DNA of 64,000 nt from Brenneria goodwinii (GTDB taxonomy: Bacteria; Pseudomonadota; Gammaproteobacteria; Enterobacterales; Enterobacteriaceae): assembly GCF_002291445.1 (NCBI RefSeq), contig NZ_CP014137.1:3720001-3784000 (forward strand). Reading direction: 5' to 3'. Below are positions 1-8,894 of this stretch, piece by piece (position 1 is the first letter of the stretch; each line of letters starts with the position of its first letter). Both the position numbers and the translations under genes were made by a program. The notes beneath the pieces were generated by a model that saw only the letters and a list, made by a program, of their open reading frames with translations, was not told the origin of the DNA and did not search any database.

Positions 1-1
1 T

Positions 2-802
2 GAAAGCACGCTGGTTGACGATCCGACCGTTGTCGTGATGACGCCGGGACGCTTCAACAGCGCCTATTTCGAGCACAGCTTTCTGGCTCAGCAGATGGGC
101 GTCGAACTGGTGGAAAGCGCCGATCTGTTTGTTAAAGAGGGCGCGGTCTTCATGCGCACTACCGAAGGCCCGTGTCGGGTGGACGTAATTTATCGCCGGG
201 TGGACGACGACTTCCTCGATCCGCTGGCATTCCGCGCTGACTCTATGCTCGGCGTTCCGGGGCTGTTGTCGGTATACCGCGCCGGCGGCGTGGTACTGGC
301 CAATGCCATCGGCACCGGCGTCGCGGATGATAAATCCATCTATCCTTACGTCCCGGATATGATCCGCTTTTACCTGTCTGAAGATCCCATTTTGGGCAAT
401 ATTCCGACCTGGCAGTGCCGCGATCCCAAAGCGCTAAGCCATGTGCTCAGCAATCTGAATACCATGGTGGTGAAAGAAGTCCACGGCGCCGGAGGATACG
501 GCATGCTGGTTGGCCCGCGAGCGACCCGTCAGGAGATCGACGATTTCCGCCAGCGCCTGTTGACGAATCCGCACAATTACATCGCCCAGGAAACGCTGGC
601 GTTGTCCACCTGCCCGACCTTCGTGGAAGACGGACTGGCTCCCCGCCATATCGATCTGCGCCCGTTCGCGCTGTCAGGAGAAGAGATCCGCCTGATACCC
701 GGCGGTTTAACCCGCGTCGCATTAACGGAAGGTTCATTGGTGGTCAACTCATCGCAAGGCGGTGGCACCAAAGATACCTGGGTCATGGAGGAGGATGAAT
801 AA
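2..802 (+). CDS. Circularly permuted ATP-grasp protein, C-terminal part (cut by window edge)
   Basis: The open frame runs into the left edge, so the N-terminus is missing; 266 codons are visible. The protein resembles the circularly permuted ATP-grasp family (DUF404/DUF407), predicted peptide or amide ligases. The stretch around VVKEVHGAGGYGMLVGP looks like the nucleotide-binding glycine loop, and the region with IDLRPFAL and IPGGLTRVAL is typical of the C-terminal part of the family. Its stop codon overlaps the next start by one base (TAATG), so it is translationally coupled to the alpha-E gene. Together with the transglutaminase-like and Anbu genes it forms the known anbu operon. The substrate is unknown. 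Confidence 0.85.
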   Translation, partial: ESTLVDDPTVVVMTPGRFNSAYFEHSFLAQQMGVELVESADLFVKEGAVFMRTTEGPCRVDVIYRRVDDDFLDPLAFRADSMLGVPGLLSVYRAGGVVLANAIGTGVADDKSIYPYVPDMIRFYLSEDPILGNIPTWQCRDPKALSHVLSNLNTMVVKEVHGAGGYGMLVGPRATRQEIDDFRQRLLTNPHNYIAQETLALSTCPTFVEDGLAPRHIDLRPFALSGEEIRLIPGGLTRVALTEGSLVVNSSQGGGTKDTWVMEEDE

Positions 803-1731
803 TGTTAAGCCGCACAGCCAGTGAATTGTATTGGATGGCCCGCTATCTGGAGCGGGCGGAAAGCCTCGCCCGCGTTCTGGACGTGACTTACAAACTGTCC
901 ATGATGCCGCGCCACAGCCAACAGTTGCGCGATTTGGCGTTGCCGTTGAACCTGACCTATACGCATGAGTTGTTCCAGGAGCGTTACGCCCGCTTCTCCA
1001 TGAACAACCTGCTGAACTTCTTTGCGCTGGACAGCCAGAACCCCAGCAGTATCTATAACTGCATCGAGATGGCCTGGAACAACGCCCACGCGGTGCGCGG
1101 CAGCCTCTCTTCAGAAGTCTGGGAATGCATTAACACCACCCGTATTGATATCCGTAACCTGCGCGGTCAGGGCGTGGATAAAATCGGTATCGATGCTTTT
1201 TTCGATTGGGTCAAAGAGCGCGCCCACCTGTTCCGGGGGGCGATGTTCGGCACCCTGCTGCGCGGCGATGCGCAAAGTTTTATTCGCCTTGGCACGCTGA
1301 TCGAACGCGCCGACGCCACCGCGCAGTTACTCAACCTGAAAACGCAGCAGTTGAATAGCGATCCGGATCCGGTGCGCGAATATTACCGGCTGGATACGCT
1401 GCTGCGGGCGGTCAGCGCCAGAGAAGCCTACCATAGTATCTATCGCCAGCCGATCAGCCGGGAAACCGTGACGGAACTGCTGGTGCTGCGCGCGGATGTC
1501 CCCCGTTCGCTGCACGCCTGTATGGACGATCTGGTGCAACAGTTGGAGGCGATTGGCAGTCAGCGGGCCAAGGTTCCCCAACGGCTGGCCCATCTTCTGC
1601 ACGTGGAGCTACGATTCAGCACGCTTGACGACATCATGGAGGAAGGGCTTGATACCTATCTGAATCACTTCCTAAGTAAAATCAATGAGCTGGCTGACAG
1701 TATCCGTCACACCTATCTGGAGGCGCTATGA
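802..1731 (+). CDS. Alpha-E domain protein (DUF403)
   Basis: This 309-residue, mostly helical protein begins MLSRTASELYWMARYLERAE, the usual opening of the alpha-E (DUF403) family. The family nearly always sits beside the circularly permuted ATP-grasp and transglutaminase-like proteins and is thought to assist the ligase. No catalytic motif is evident. The gene overlaps its upstream neighbour by 1 base and its downstream neighbour by 4 (ATGA), which implies tight coupling. The biochemical role is not established. Confidence 0.88.
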   Translation: MLSRTASELYWMARYLERAESLARVLDVTYKLSMMPRHSQQLRDLALPLNLTYTHELFQERYARFSMNNLLNFFALDSQNPSSIYNCIEMAWNNAHAVRGSLSSEVWECINTTRIDIRNLRGQGVDKIGIDAFFDWVKERAHLFRGAMFGTLLRGDAQSFIRLGTLIERADATAQLLNLKTQQLNSDPDPVREYYRLDTLLRAVSAREAYHSIYRQPISRETVTELLVLRADVPRSLHACMDDLVQQLEAIGSQRAKVPQRLAHLLHVELRFSTLDDIMEEGLDTYLNHFLSKINELADSIRHTYLEAL

Positions 1732-2552
1732 AACTTACCATTAATCACCTGACGCATTATCGCTATGATGAGGAAGTGAAATTCAGCACCCAGTATCTGC
1801 GTTTGACGCCGCAAAGTTCAGCCCGCCAGCAGATTCACGAATGGAAACTGACGCTGCCCGCCTCGGCCGTCGCCACCAGCGATGCTTACGGCAATGTCCT
1901 GCACGTGCTGACGCTTGATGTTCCACACCGCGACATCACTATTCACGCTCAAGGCGTGGTGGAAATCGCCGATAACGCAGAGGAGCCTTACTACGGCGGC
2001 GAAACGAACACGCTGTCGCCGCTGGTATTCCTGCGCACCACGCCGCTGACAGAAGCCGATGGCAATATCCGCGCGTTTGCAAAGCATTATTACCGGCCTC
2101 AGGCGACCGAAGAAAGCCTGGTCGATCTGATGACGGAATTACGGTTGAAAATGCCGTATACTCCCGGCGCCACGCAGGTGCAGGACACCGCGGCGGAAGC
2201 GTTTTCCATGCAAAAAGGGGTTTGTCAGGATCATACCCACGTTTTTCTAGCCTGCTGCCGTAGCCTGAATATCCCGGCCCGCTATGCCAGCGGCTATGTC
2301 TACAGCGAGGATACGCAGCATGTGGCCATGCACGCCTGGGCGGAAGCCTGGTTGGACGATCGCTGGCAAGGCTTTGATATTACGAATAATACTTGTCAGC
2401 TCAATCAGCATTTGCTGTTAGCGGTCGGTATGGATTATCTTGATGCCTGCCCGGTGCGCGGCACGCGGCTTGGCGGCGGGTGCGAAGAGATGTTTTCGGA
2501 GGCTGAAGTCCGCCTGTTTGAAAAGCAGCAGCAGGTACAACAGCAACAGTGA
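1728..2552 (+). CDS. Transglutaminase-like cysteine protease family protein
   Basis: The 274-residue protein has an N-terminal beta domain (about residues 1-100), typical of the bacterial transglutaminase N-terminal region, followed by a papain-like transglutaminase core. The catalytic Cys is about residue 166 in KGVCQDHTHVF; the His is in MHAWAEAW and the Asp in WQGFDITNN, giving the Cys-His-Asp triad. It starts inside the alpha-E gene (4-base overlap). In anbu operons this protein may cleave or form amide bonds on the same substrate as the ATP-grasp ligase; that pairing is inferred from context. The tail is Gln-rich (KQQQQVQQQQ-like). Confidence 0.88.
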   Translation: MKLTINHLTHYRYDEEVKFSTQYLRLTPQSSARQQIHEWKLTLPASAVATSDAYGNVLHVLTLDVPHRDITIHAQGVVEIADNAEEPYYGGETNTLSPLVFLRTTPLTEADGNIRAFAKHYYRPQATEESLVDLMTELRLKMPYTPGATQVQDTAAEAFSMQKGVCQDHTHVFLACCRSLNIPARYASGYVYSEDTQHVAMHAWAEAWLDDRWQGFDITNNTCQLNQHLLLAVGMDYLDACPVRGTRLGGGCEEMFSEAEVRLFEKQQQVQQQQ

Positions 2553-2573
2553 ATTTTTAACAAGAAGGTACTT

Positions 2574-3299
2574 ATGACGTACTGTGTGGCCATGCGTCTG
2601 TCTGACGGTTTAGTGTTTGCTTCGGATTCCCGCACCAATGCGGGCGTTGATCATATCTCGACGTTCAAAAAACTTCATGTTTTCCATGATGATCAACATG
2701 TTCTGGTGATCCAGTCCGCCGGCAATCTGGCCACAACGCAAAGTATCATCAGCCTGCTTAGCGCCCGTATCGAGGCGCAGGAAACGCCAAACTTATTGCA
2801 GACGGGCTCAATGTACGATGCCGCCATGCTGTTGGGGGAAACGATACGTGAAGTCATCTACCGCGACAGCCAGTCCCAGCAGAGCGGCAGCAACACCAAT
2901 TTCGGCTGCAATATGATCCTTGGCGGCCAAATCAACGGTGAAGCCCCTCGGCTGTTCCATATTTATCCCGAAGGCAACTTCATCGAAGCCACCAGCGACA
3001 CCCCCTATTTCCAAATCGGCGAAAGCAAGTACGGTAAACCGATTATCGATCGGGTGCTGAGCATGGACACGCCGCTCGAACAGGCCATGTGCTGCGCGCT
3101 GATCTCCATTGATTCCACCCTGCGCAGCAACCTGTCCGTCGGGCTGCCGCTGGACGTAATGATTTACCGCGCCGGCAGCTTTGACGTCAGTGAACAACGG
3201 CGCATCACCGAAAGAGACGACTACTTCATCAACATCCGCAGAGCATGGTCGGAAGGACTGCTGAATACCTTTCGCCAGTTGCCGCCTTTTCCCGGCTGA
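2574..3299 (+). CDS. Anbu proteasome-like peptidase
   Basis: This 241-residue protein begins MTYCVAMRLSDGLVFASDSR, the hallmark of Anbu, the bacterial relative of HslV and the 20S proteasome beta subunit. Removal of Met1 would expose Thr2 as the N-terminal nucleophile; Asp18 and Lys33 fit the conserved catalytic positions of the fold. Anbu forms open helical or ring assemblies, and its physiological substrate is unclear. It is the last gene of the four-gene operon, 21 bp after the transglutaminase-like gene, with an AAGAAGG ribosome site upstream. It ends tail to tail with a peptide ABC transporter. Confidence 0.9.
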   Translation: MTYCVAMRLSDGLVFASDSRTNAGVDHISTFKKLHVFHDDQHVLVIQSAGNLATTQSIISLLSARIEAQETPNLLQTGSMYDAAMLLGETIREVIYRDSQSQQSGSNTNFGCNMILGGQINGEAPRLFHIYPEGNFIEATSDTPYFQIGESKYGKPIIDRVLSMDTPLEQAMCCALISIDSTLRSNLSVGLPLDVMIYRAGSFDVSEQRRITERDDYFINIRRAWSEGLLNTFRQLPPFPG

Positions 3300-3321
3300 C
3301 GAACCCGCCTTCTTTCCGCGG

Positions 3322-4905
3322 TTATGCGCCGGTTGCCATCGCTTCTTGCAGCCAGCCGCGGCGCATTTCCGGCACCGCGTCCAGAAGCCGCTGCGTATAG
3401 TCATCCAGCGGCGGCGTCAGCGTTTGCGTCACTGCGCCCTGACGGATAATGCGCCCATGCCGCAACACCGCCACGCTATCCGCTACCTCGCGCACGACGT
3501 GTAAATCGTGGGTGATAAACAGATAGGATACGCCAGTTTTCTGCTGGATGGCGCGCAGCAGAGCCAGTACCTCGCGGGCGACCAGGGGATCGAGCGCCGA
3601 GGTCGGTTCATCGCAGACAATAAGCTCAGGCTCAGCGGCCAGCGCGCGCGCAATACACACTCTCTGCTTCTGTCCGCCGGAAAGCGATGTCGGGTAACGT
3701 TCAGCCACCGGGGTCGGCAGCCCCACCTGATGCAACAATTCCCGCACCCGCGCTTTACGCTGCGCTGCCGGTAAATCCGTCAGGCATACGATAGTGCGCT
3801 CAATTTGCACGCCCACGGTTAACCGCGGGTTGAGGGCCATATCAGGATGTTGATGGATCATCTGCACCGACTGCAACTGACGGCGGGCACGCTTTGCCAG
3901 ATGCGGCGGCAGGCATTCGCCTTTCAGCCAAATCTCACCGGTGTAGGACGGTAACAGCCCGCAGACCGCACGCCCCAGCGTTGATTTTCCCGATCCGGAT
4001 TCGCCAATTATCGCCAGCGTCCGGCCACGGGGCAGTTGCAGGCCGATATCCAGCAACACAGGCTGACGCTGAAAACATACGCTCAGCGCCCGGATATCCA
4101 GCAGAATGTCGGTCTGCGGCGGTAAAGGCGTTTTCTGCCGTCCCCGCGACTGCAACAGTTGAGCGGTATACGCCTGCGCAGGCTGCGACAATATCTGCTC
4201 CGTCGATCCTGTTTCCACCTGACGCCCGTTGCGCAACACCATTATCCTATCGCTGAGCTGAGCGACAACGGCCAGATCGTGACTGATATACAGCGCCGCG
4301 ACGCCGGTCAGCCGGATAACGTCGTCGATCGCCTTCAATACCTCCAACTGAGTGGTAACATCCAGCGCCGTCGTCGGCTCATCAAAAATGATCAGATCGG
4401 GTTCGGCGCAGATCGCCATCGCGATCATCGCCCGCTGGAGCTGTCCTCCCGATACCTGATGGGGATAACGATGAAAGAATGTTGCCGGTTCCGGCAAAGC
4501 GAGCTGGTTAAACAGCGTCAACGCCCGTTCGGTCGCCTGCTGGCGTGACAGCGCCCGGTGGCGCACCGCGGCCTCGATGACCTGATCGCCGATGCAGAGA
4601 GCCGGATTAAACGCGGCGCTGGCGGATTGAGCGACATAGGCAATGCGCCGGCCGCGTATCTTGCGTAGCTGCCTTTCAGACATGGCGGCCAAATCCGCCC
4701 CTTGAAACCAGATTTGTCCCTGCCGGATATGCATTCCATGACGGCAGTGACCGAGAATAGCCTGCCCGATGGTGGATTTTCCCGCCCCCGACTCGCCGAT
4801 CAGCCCCAGAACCTCACCTTTATGCAGGCTGAAAGAGATATCGTCCACCAAGGTCCGATCGCCCGCCTCCACCCGGAGTCGCTCAACATGCAGTAACTCA
4901 GCCAC
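3322..4905 (-). CDS. Peptide ABC transporter, fused double ATP-binding protein
   Basis: About 527 residues contain two complete ATPase modules in tandem, as in YejF or DppD-DppF fusions. The N-terminal module has Walker A GESGAGKST, signature VSGGQLQR and Walker B LIIFDEPTTAL. The C-terminal module has GESGSGKST, LSGGQKQR and LIVCDEPTSAL. It powers import through the two permeases encoded just upstream. A longer GTG start exists at 4926, but GTG at 4905 has a GGAGG site five bases before it and overlaps the permease stop by 8 bases, so it was chosen. It is probably the last gene of the operon. Confidence 0.92.
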   Translation of the reverse strand: MAELLHVERLRVEAGDRTLVDDISFSLHKGEVLGLIGESGAGKSTIGQAILGHCRHGMHIRQGQIWFQGADLAAMSERQLRKIRGRRIAYVAQSASAAFNPALCIGDQVIEAAVRHRALSRQQATERALTLFNQLALPEPATFFHRYPHQVSGGQLQRAMIAMAICAEPDLIIFDEPTTALDVTTQLEVLKAIDDVIRLTGVAALYISHDLAVVAQLSDRIMVLRNGRQVETGSTEQILSQPAQAYTAQLLQSRGRQKTPLPPQTDILLDIRALSVCFQRQPVLLDIGLQLPRGRTLAIIGESGSGKSTLGRAVCGLLPSYTGEIWLKGECLPPHLAKRARRQLQSVQMIHQHPDMALNPRLTVGVQIERTIVCLTDLPAAQRKARVRELLHQVGLPTPVAERYPTSLSGGQKQRVCIARALAAEPELIVCDEPTSALDPLVAREVLALLRAIQQKTGVSYLFITHDLHVVREVADSVAVLRHGRIIRQGAVTQTLTPPLDDYTQRLLDAVPEMRRGWLQEAMATGA

Positions 4906-5719
4906 GTTTGCCTCCGGCCCAGCCACGCTCGTTACGACTCAGTATCCAGTCCGCCACTACGTTCAGCGATAGCGCCAGCAAGGCGATAGCCACCCCGGGA
5001 ACCAGCGCGGCCCAGACACCGAACAGGATCCCGTCTTTATTATCCCGCGCCAGACCGCCCCAGTCCGCCGTCGGCGGCTGGATCCCCATGCCAAGAAACG
5101 ACAGCGAGGAGAGAAACAGCAGAATAAAGATAAAACGCATGGCGAACTCCGCCACCAGCGTGATCGCTGCGTTGGGCAGGATTTCACGCCACAGGATCCA
5201 GCGCATTGACTCCCCGCGCATTCTCGCCGCTTCAATAAACTCCTGGGTGGCGATATCCACCGCCAGCGACCGAGCGACGCGCAACACGCGCGTCGCTTCG
5301 AGTACGCCCAATACCAGGATAATGATCGGCGTATTTTTCGGCAGCAGCGCCAATACCACCAGCGCGAAAATCAACGTGGGGATGGCCATCAATACATCGT
5401 TTATGCGGGAAATCAGTTGATCCACCCAGCCGCCGCAAACGCCGGCCAGAAATCCCAGGCCGGTTCCCAGCACAAACGCCAGCAGCGCCGCCAGCGCCGT
5501 GACCGCCAGCGAGGTACGGGTGCCCCAAATCAGGCGGGAAAACAGATCCCGTCCCAGATTATCAGTGCCTAGCCACAGGTTATCCGTCGGTCCCAGCCAG
5601 GCTCCGCCAACCACCTGATCAGCCGGATAAGGCGCCAGCCAGGGAGCCAGAAGAGCGACTAAAATAAACAGGCTCAGTCCCAACAGGCCGAGCACAACGG
5701 AAGGTTTTAACGCAGGCAT
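4898..5719 (-). CDS. Peptide ABC transporter permease, DppC type
   Basis: This 273-residue inner-membrane permease has an N-terminal membrane segment (VVLGLLGLSLFILVALLAPW), the DppC-family motif with GTDNLGRDLFSRLIWGTRTS, and the EAA loop facing the ATPase (EAARMRGESMRWILWREILPN). About six membrane helices are visible. It pairs with the DppB-type permease upstream and would move oligopeptides or a related solute. The substrate cannot be read from the permease. Confidence 0.92.
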   Translation of the reverse strand: MPALKPSVVLGLLGLSLFILVALLAPWLAPYPADQVVGGAWLGPTDNLWLGTDNLGRDLFSRLIWGTRTSLAVTALAALLAFVLGTGLGFLAGVCGGWVDQLISRINDVLMAIPTLIFALVVLALLPKNTPIIILVLGVLEATRVLRVARSLAVDIATQEFIEAARMRGESMRWILWREILPNAAITLVAEFAMRFIFILLFLSSLSFLGMGIQPPTADWGGLARDNKDGILFGVWAALVPGVAIALLALSLNVVADWILSRNERGWAGGKRG

Positions 5720-5786
5720 TCAGTGTGATTCCCTTTCTGTAGGCATGCCGTCTCTCATTATTTTCATCGGTTTATTGTTGCCGGCA

Positions 5787-6788
5787 TCAGCGGGCATGGC
5801 GCAGACGCGGATTCGCCATCAGCGCAATCACGTCCGCCAGCAGGTTAAGCAGGATATAAATTGCCGCCAGCACCAGCGCGCAGCCCTGAATCACCGGCAT
5901 ATCCCGCTTGCTGATGCTATCAACCATATATTGCCCCAGCCCCGGATAGACAAACACGTTTTCCACAATCACGACGCCCACCATCAGGTAAGCCAGATTC
6001 AGCACAATCACGTTAATGATGGGTCCCCAGGCATTCGGCAGGACATGGCGCAGTAAAATAGCGGAGGGCGAGATACCTTTCAGCAACGCCGTGTCCACAT
6101 AAGCCGCGCGCTGGGCATTGATGAGCGCGGCGCGGGTCATGTTGCTCATGTGGCCCAGCACGGCCAGCAACAGCGTCATGACGGGCAGCGCCACCGCCGT
6201 CAGCCGTGACGCCAGCGGCATGCCGTCACTGACGCTGCTATTGCTGGGTAGCCAGAACAGGGTGATGGAGAAAATCAGGATAAGAAGATAGCCAGAAAAA
6301 AACTCCGGTAGCGCCACCGCCGTGCGGGTAAACATATTCAGCAGTTGATCCAGCCAGCTCCCCTGATAGCGCACGGAAATGAAACCAATCAGCAGCGCCA
6401 GCGGCACCGCAATCGCCGCCGTACATCCCGCCAGAAACAGCGTATTTTCCAGCCGGTAAGCCAGCACCGGCGCAATACTCTGACGGCTGGTAAAGCTCTG
6501 TCCGAAATCGCCGCGCAGCACGCCGCCCAACCAGGAGAGATAACGCGACATTGCCGGCTGATCCAACCCTAACTGTAGATTCAGCGCCTTCACGGCTTCC
6601 GGCGTCGCGGACTGTCCTAAAATTGCCGTGGCCGGGTTGCCCGGCAACAGTTGAATGCCGGAAAAAATCAGCACCGAAACCACGGCCAGCATCACTACTC
6701 CCGCCAGCAGACGATGGGACACCATCAACAACAGCGGAGAACGGGCAATCCTCCCGTTACGGGAGATAACCCTGTCGCGTAAACTCAC
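5787..6788 (-). CDS. Peptide ABC transporter permease, DppB type
   Basis: The 333-residue inner-membrane permease has the DppB-family layout: a first helix after about 30 residues, a long periplasmic loop with LPGNPATAILG, then five helices and an EAA-like loop (LLKGISPSAILLRHVLPNA). The start is a GTG with a modest AGGTAATGG site. It lies 17 bp after the binding-protein gene and 67 bp before the DppC-type gene, so all four transporter genes form one operon. Confidence 0.91.
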   Translation of the reverse strand: MSLRDRVISRNGRIARSPLLLMVSHRLLAGVVMLAVVSVLIFSGIQLLPGNPATAILGQSATPEAVKALNLQLGLDQPAMSRYLSWLGGVLRGDFGQSFTSRQSIAPVLAYRLENTLFLAGCTAAIAVPLALLIGFISVRYQGSWLDQLLNMFTRTAVALPEFFSGYLLILIFSITLFWLPSNSSVSDGMPLASRLTAVALPVMTLLLAVLGHMSNMTRAALINAQRAAYVDTALLKGISPSAILLRHVLPNAWGPIINVIVLNLAYLMVGVVIVENVFVYPGLGQYMVDSISKRDMPVIQGCALVLAAIYILLNLLADVIALMANPRLRHAR

Positions 6789-6805
6789 GTTACCATTACC
6801 TGTGA

Positions 6806-8347
6806 TTAGCTAAGCCATACCTTTTCAGCGGCGCGATTGCCGCTAAGCGGGAAACCCGGGATAGCATGAAAACCTTTGACCTTATTGTTGCATGCATCCA
6901 GCGTATCCGCATACAGCGGAATGATCTCGCTGCCTTTATCCACCAGCATCAGCTGAATATCATGATAAATCTGGCGGCGCCGATCTTCATTCGGCTCGCC
7001 CCGGGCCGCCTGCACCAACTGGTCGAATGCCGATTCATGCCAGAGCGACTCGTTCCACGGCGCCTGGCTGGTAAAGACCAGAGACAGCAACGCATCCGCC
7101 GTCGGCCGCATCGACCAGTTGGAAGACACAAAGGGTTTCTTCATCCACACGTTATCCCAGAAGGCGTCATCCGGCACGCGCTCCACCGTCAGCGGAATGC
7201 CGGCCCGCTGAGCGGATGCCTGATAAAGCTGGCCGGCGTCCACCGCGCCGGGGAAACCGGCATCCGCGACCGACAAAACCAGCGGACCGCTGAAACCGGC
7301 TTTTTGCCAATGCCATTTGGCCTTGTCCGGATCGTAAGGGCGTTGCGGAATATCTTTGGCGAAATAACGATTTGACGGGAAGATCGGGTTATCGTTGGCG
7401 ATACTGCCATAACCACCCAGCACGGTATCGACGATCTGCTGGCGGTCGATGGCGTATTTCAACGCCAGGCGGCCATCAAGCGAATTGAACGGCGCCACAT
7501 TGCCCAGGCCGGGGAAGGTAAAAATAAAACCGTCGCGCGAACGCAAGAGTTGCAGGTTCGGCATCGTTTCAATCCGGCTGACAATGCGCGGATTGACGCG
7601 GTTGATGATATGCGCCGAACCGCTCACCAGCGCGGCAACGCGGGCGGTAGCGTCGTTCATCGCCAGCGTTTCCACGGAATCCACATGACCGCGCGCGCTG
7701 TTCCAGTGATTCGGATTGCGTTTCACCAGCGTACGTACGCCCGGCTGGAAGTTCTCCAGAATAAACGCTCCGGTGCCGATGCCTTTATCGAAGGATTCAT
7801 TTTCCGGCGTAATGGCGAAGTGGACGTCGCTCAGCAGCGAGATAAACTCCACATTGGGTTCGCTCAGGCGGATCGTGACTTCATGGGTATCGGTCGCTTC
7901 CAACGACGTCACCGGCTCCAGATAGCCTTTCACCGATGAGCTCGAACTTTCGCCACGATGATGATTCAGCGAGTAGACCACATCCTTGGCCGTCAGGGTA
8001 CGTCCATCGTGGAACTCCACGCCGGAGCGGAGAGTGATCACCCAGGTGCGGCCGCCCTCGGCGCTGGACCAGGACTCCGCCAACGACGGGATCAGATCGC
8101 CTTGTTCGTCCAGCTCAACCAGGTTATTAAACAGTTGGGAACCGACGAAGTACATATAGGTTTCAAACCAGAAAGCCGGATCCAGCCGATCGGTGCTGGA
8201 AGCGTTATCCACCCCGATGATCAAATGTCCGCCTTTCTTCGGCGTCTCATCGCTCTGTGCGCCCCAGGCTTGTCCCAACGGCCAGCCCGCAGTCGCGGCT
8301 GCGACGGAAACCGCGCAGGCTCCCTTGATAAAATGGCGGCGATTCAT
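6806..8347 (-). CDS. Periplasmic substrate-binding protein of a peptide-type ABC transporter (SBP family 5), Tat signal
   Basis: The 513-residue protein starts MNRRHFIKGACAVSVAAATA, a twin-arginine signal (RRHFIKG) followed by a hydrophobic stretch and an AWGA-like cleavage site, so it is probably exported folded. The mature part matches family 5 solute-binding proteins (DppA/OppA/NikA type), with the conserved WVITLRSGVEFHDGRTLTAKDVVYS region. It is the first gene of the transporter operon and sets its specificity, which could be di- or oligopeptides, nickel chelates or another solute. Tat export is less common in this family than Sec export. Confidence 0.9.
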   Translation of the reverse strand: MNRRHFIKGACAVSVAAATAGWPLGQAWGAQSDETPKKGGHLIIGVDNASSTDRLDPAFWFETYMYFVGSQLFNNLVELDEQGDLIPSLAESWSSAEGGRTWVITLRSGVEFHDGRTLTAKDVVYSLNHHRGESSSSSVKGYLEPVTSLEATDTHEVTIRLSEPNVEFISLLSDVHFAITPENESFDKGIGTGAFILENFQPGVRTLVKRNPNHWNSARGHVDSVETLAMNDATARVAALVSGSAHIINRVNPRIVSRIETMPNLQLLRSRDGFIFTFPGLGNVAPFNSLDGRLALKYAIDRQQIVDTVLGGYGSIANDNPIFPSNRYFAKDIPQRPYDPDKAKWHWQKAGFSGPLVLSVADAGFPGAVDAGQLYQASAQRAGIPLTVERVPDDAFWDNVWMKKPFVSSNWSMRPTADALLSLVFTSQAPWNESLWHESAFDQLVQAARGEPNEDRRRQIYHDIQLMLVDKGSEIIPLYADTLDACNNKVKGFHAIPGFPLSGNRAAEKVWLS

Positions 8348-8762
8348 AATGGTATTTTCCCCTCGTTATCCCTCTTGGGCGATAAAAGTTCTTGTTGTTA
8401 TCCTAAACAGCCTGCGTGTTTACAATGGATTTATGTTTAAGACCGGCACGGCGGCAATTACCGCCAGCCGGACAATATGTTCAGGTCAATACCACATCAG
8501 CCGCCATTCAAAATCAGCGCGTTCGCCCCCATGGCGATTACCTGCGGAATAACCCCAAAGTGCTGTCACATTACTGAAAACCATTTTGGATGTCTAGATA
8601 TCTTGATAGCCAAATAATCGAAATGTATTGCCATATCGGATCCAATAAATTCCCGCCGTATCCTGTCCCATTTGATGGTGAAATTTTGTTCAAGTATGAA
8701 TTATCTCCGACATTCGATTTTCTTTGTTCTACATCAAAAAAATGGCGATACCTTGGCACCAA
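8348..8762. other. Intergenic region between the transporter operon and nrdD control region
   Basis: This 415-bp stretch must hold the promoter of the leftward transporter operon. From about 8575 it becomes distinctly AT-rich. A 61-codon open frame (8590-8775) overlaps an open frame on the other strand; neither has a good ribosome site. A partial FNR-like match (TTGATAGCCAAATA, near 8602) is too weak to call. Confidence 0.4.
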
Positions 8763-8763
8763 A

Positions 8764-8809
8764 TTCAATATATAGTGTCTATCATATAAACATGAACTAT
8801 ATGTAGTGC
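8764..8809. promoter_or_regulatory. Two NrdR boxes upstream of nrdD
   Basis: Two sequences resemble the NrdR box (acaCTATATATaGTGt): TTCAATATATAGTGTC at 8764-8779 and GAACTATATGTAGTGC at 8794-8809. Their equivalent bases are 31 bp apart, about three helical turns, which is the usual spacing of NrdR box pairs. NrdR is the ATP-cone repressor of all ribonucleotide reductase operons in enterobacteria. They sit 85-130 bp before the nrdD start. Confidence 0.75.
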
Positions 8810-8874
8810 TTATCCACAATCTCATCCACAGCCCCCCGCAGCCCTTATCCGCTGCGGTATTTGCCTGTGGATAA
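8810..8874. promoter_or_regulatory. DnaA boxes between the NrdR boxes and nrdD
   Basis: There are two perfect TTATCCACA boxes, at 8810-8818 on the plus strand and 8866-8874 on the minus strand, and a one-mismatch box TCATCCACA at 8822-8830. DnaA is known to act at the E. coli nrdAB promoter; here the boxes precede the anaerobic enzyme gene. The boxes are seen; regulation by DnaA is inferred. Confidence 0.6.
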
Positions 8875-8894
8875 CGTCAACAGAGGAACAGATC

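Noticed and set aside
8598..8615. FNR site upstream of nrdD
   Set aside because: TTGATAGCCAAATA keeps only the left arm of TTGAT-N4-ATCAA.
8571..8825. Overlapping 61- and 84-codon frames on both strands upstream of nrdD
   Set aside because: The frames mirror each other in AT-rich DNA, lack ribosome sites, and run through the NrdR boxes and up to the DnaA boxes.
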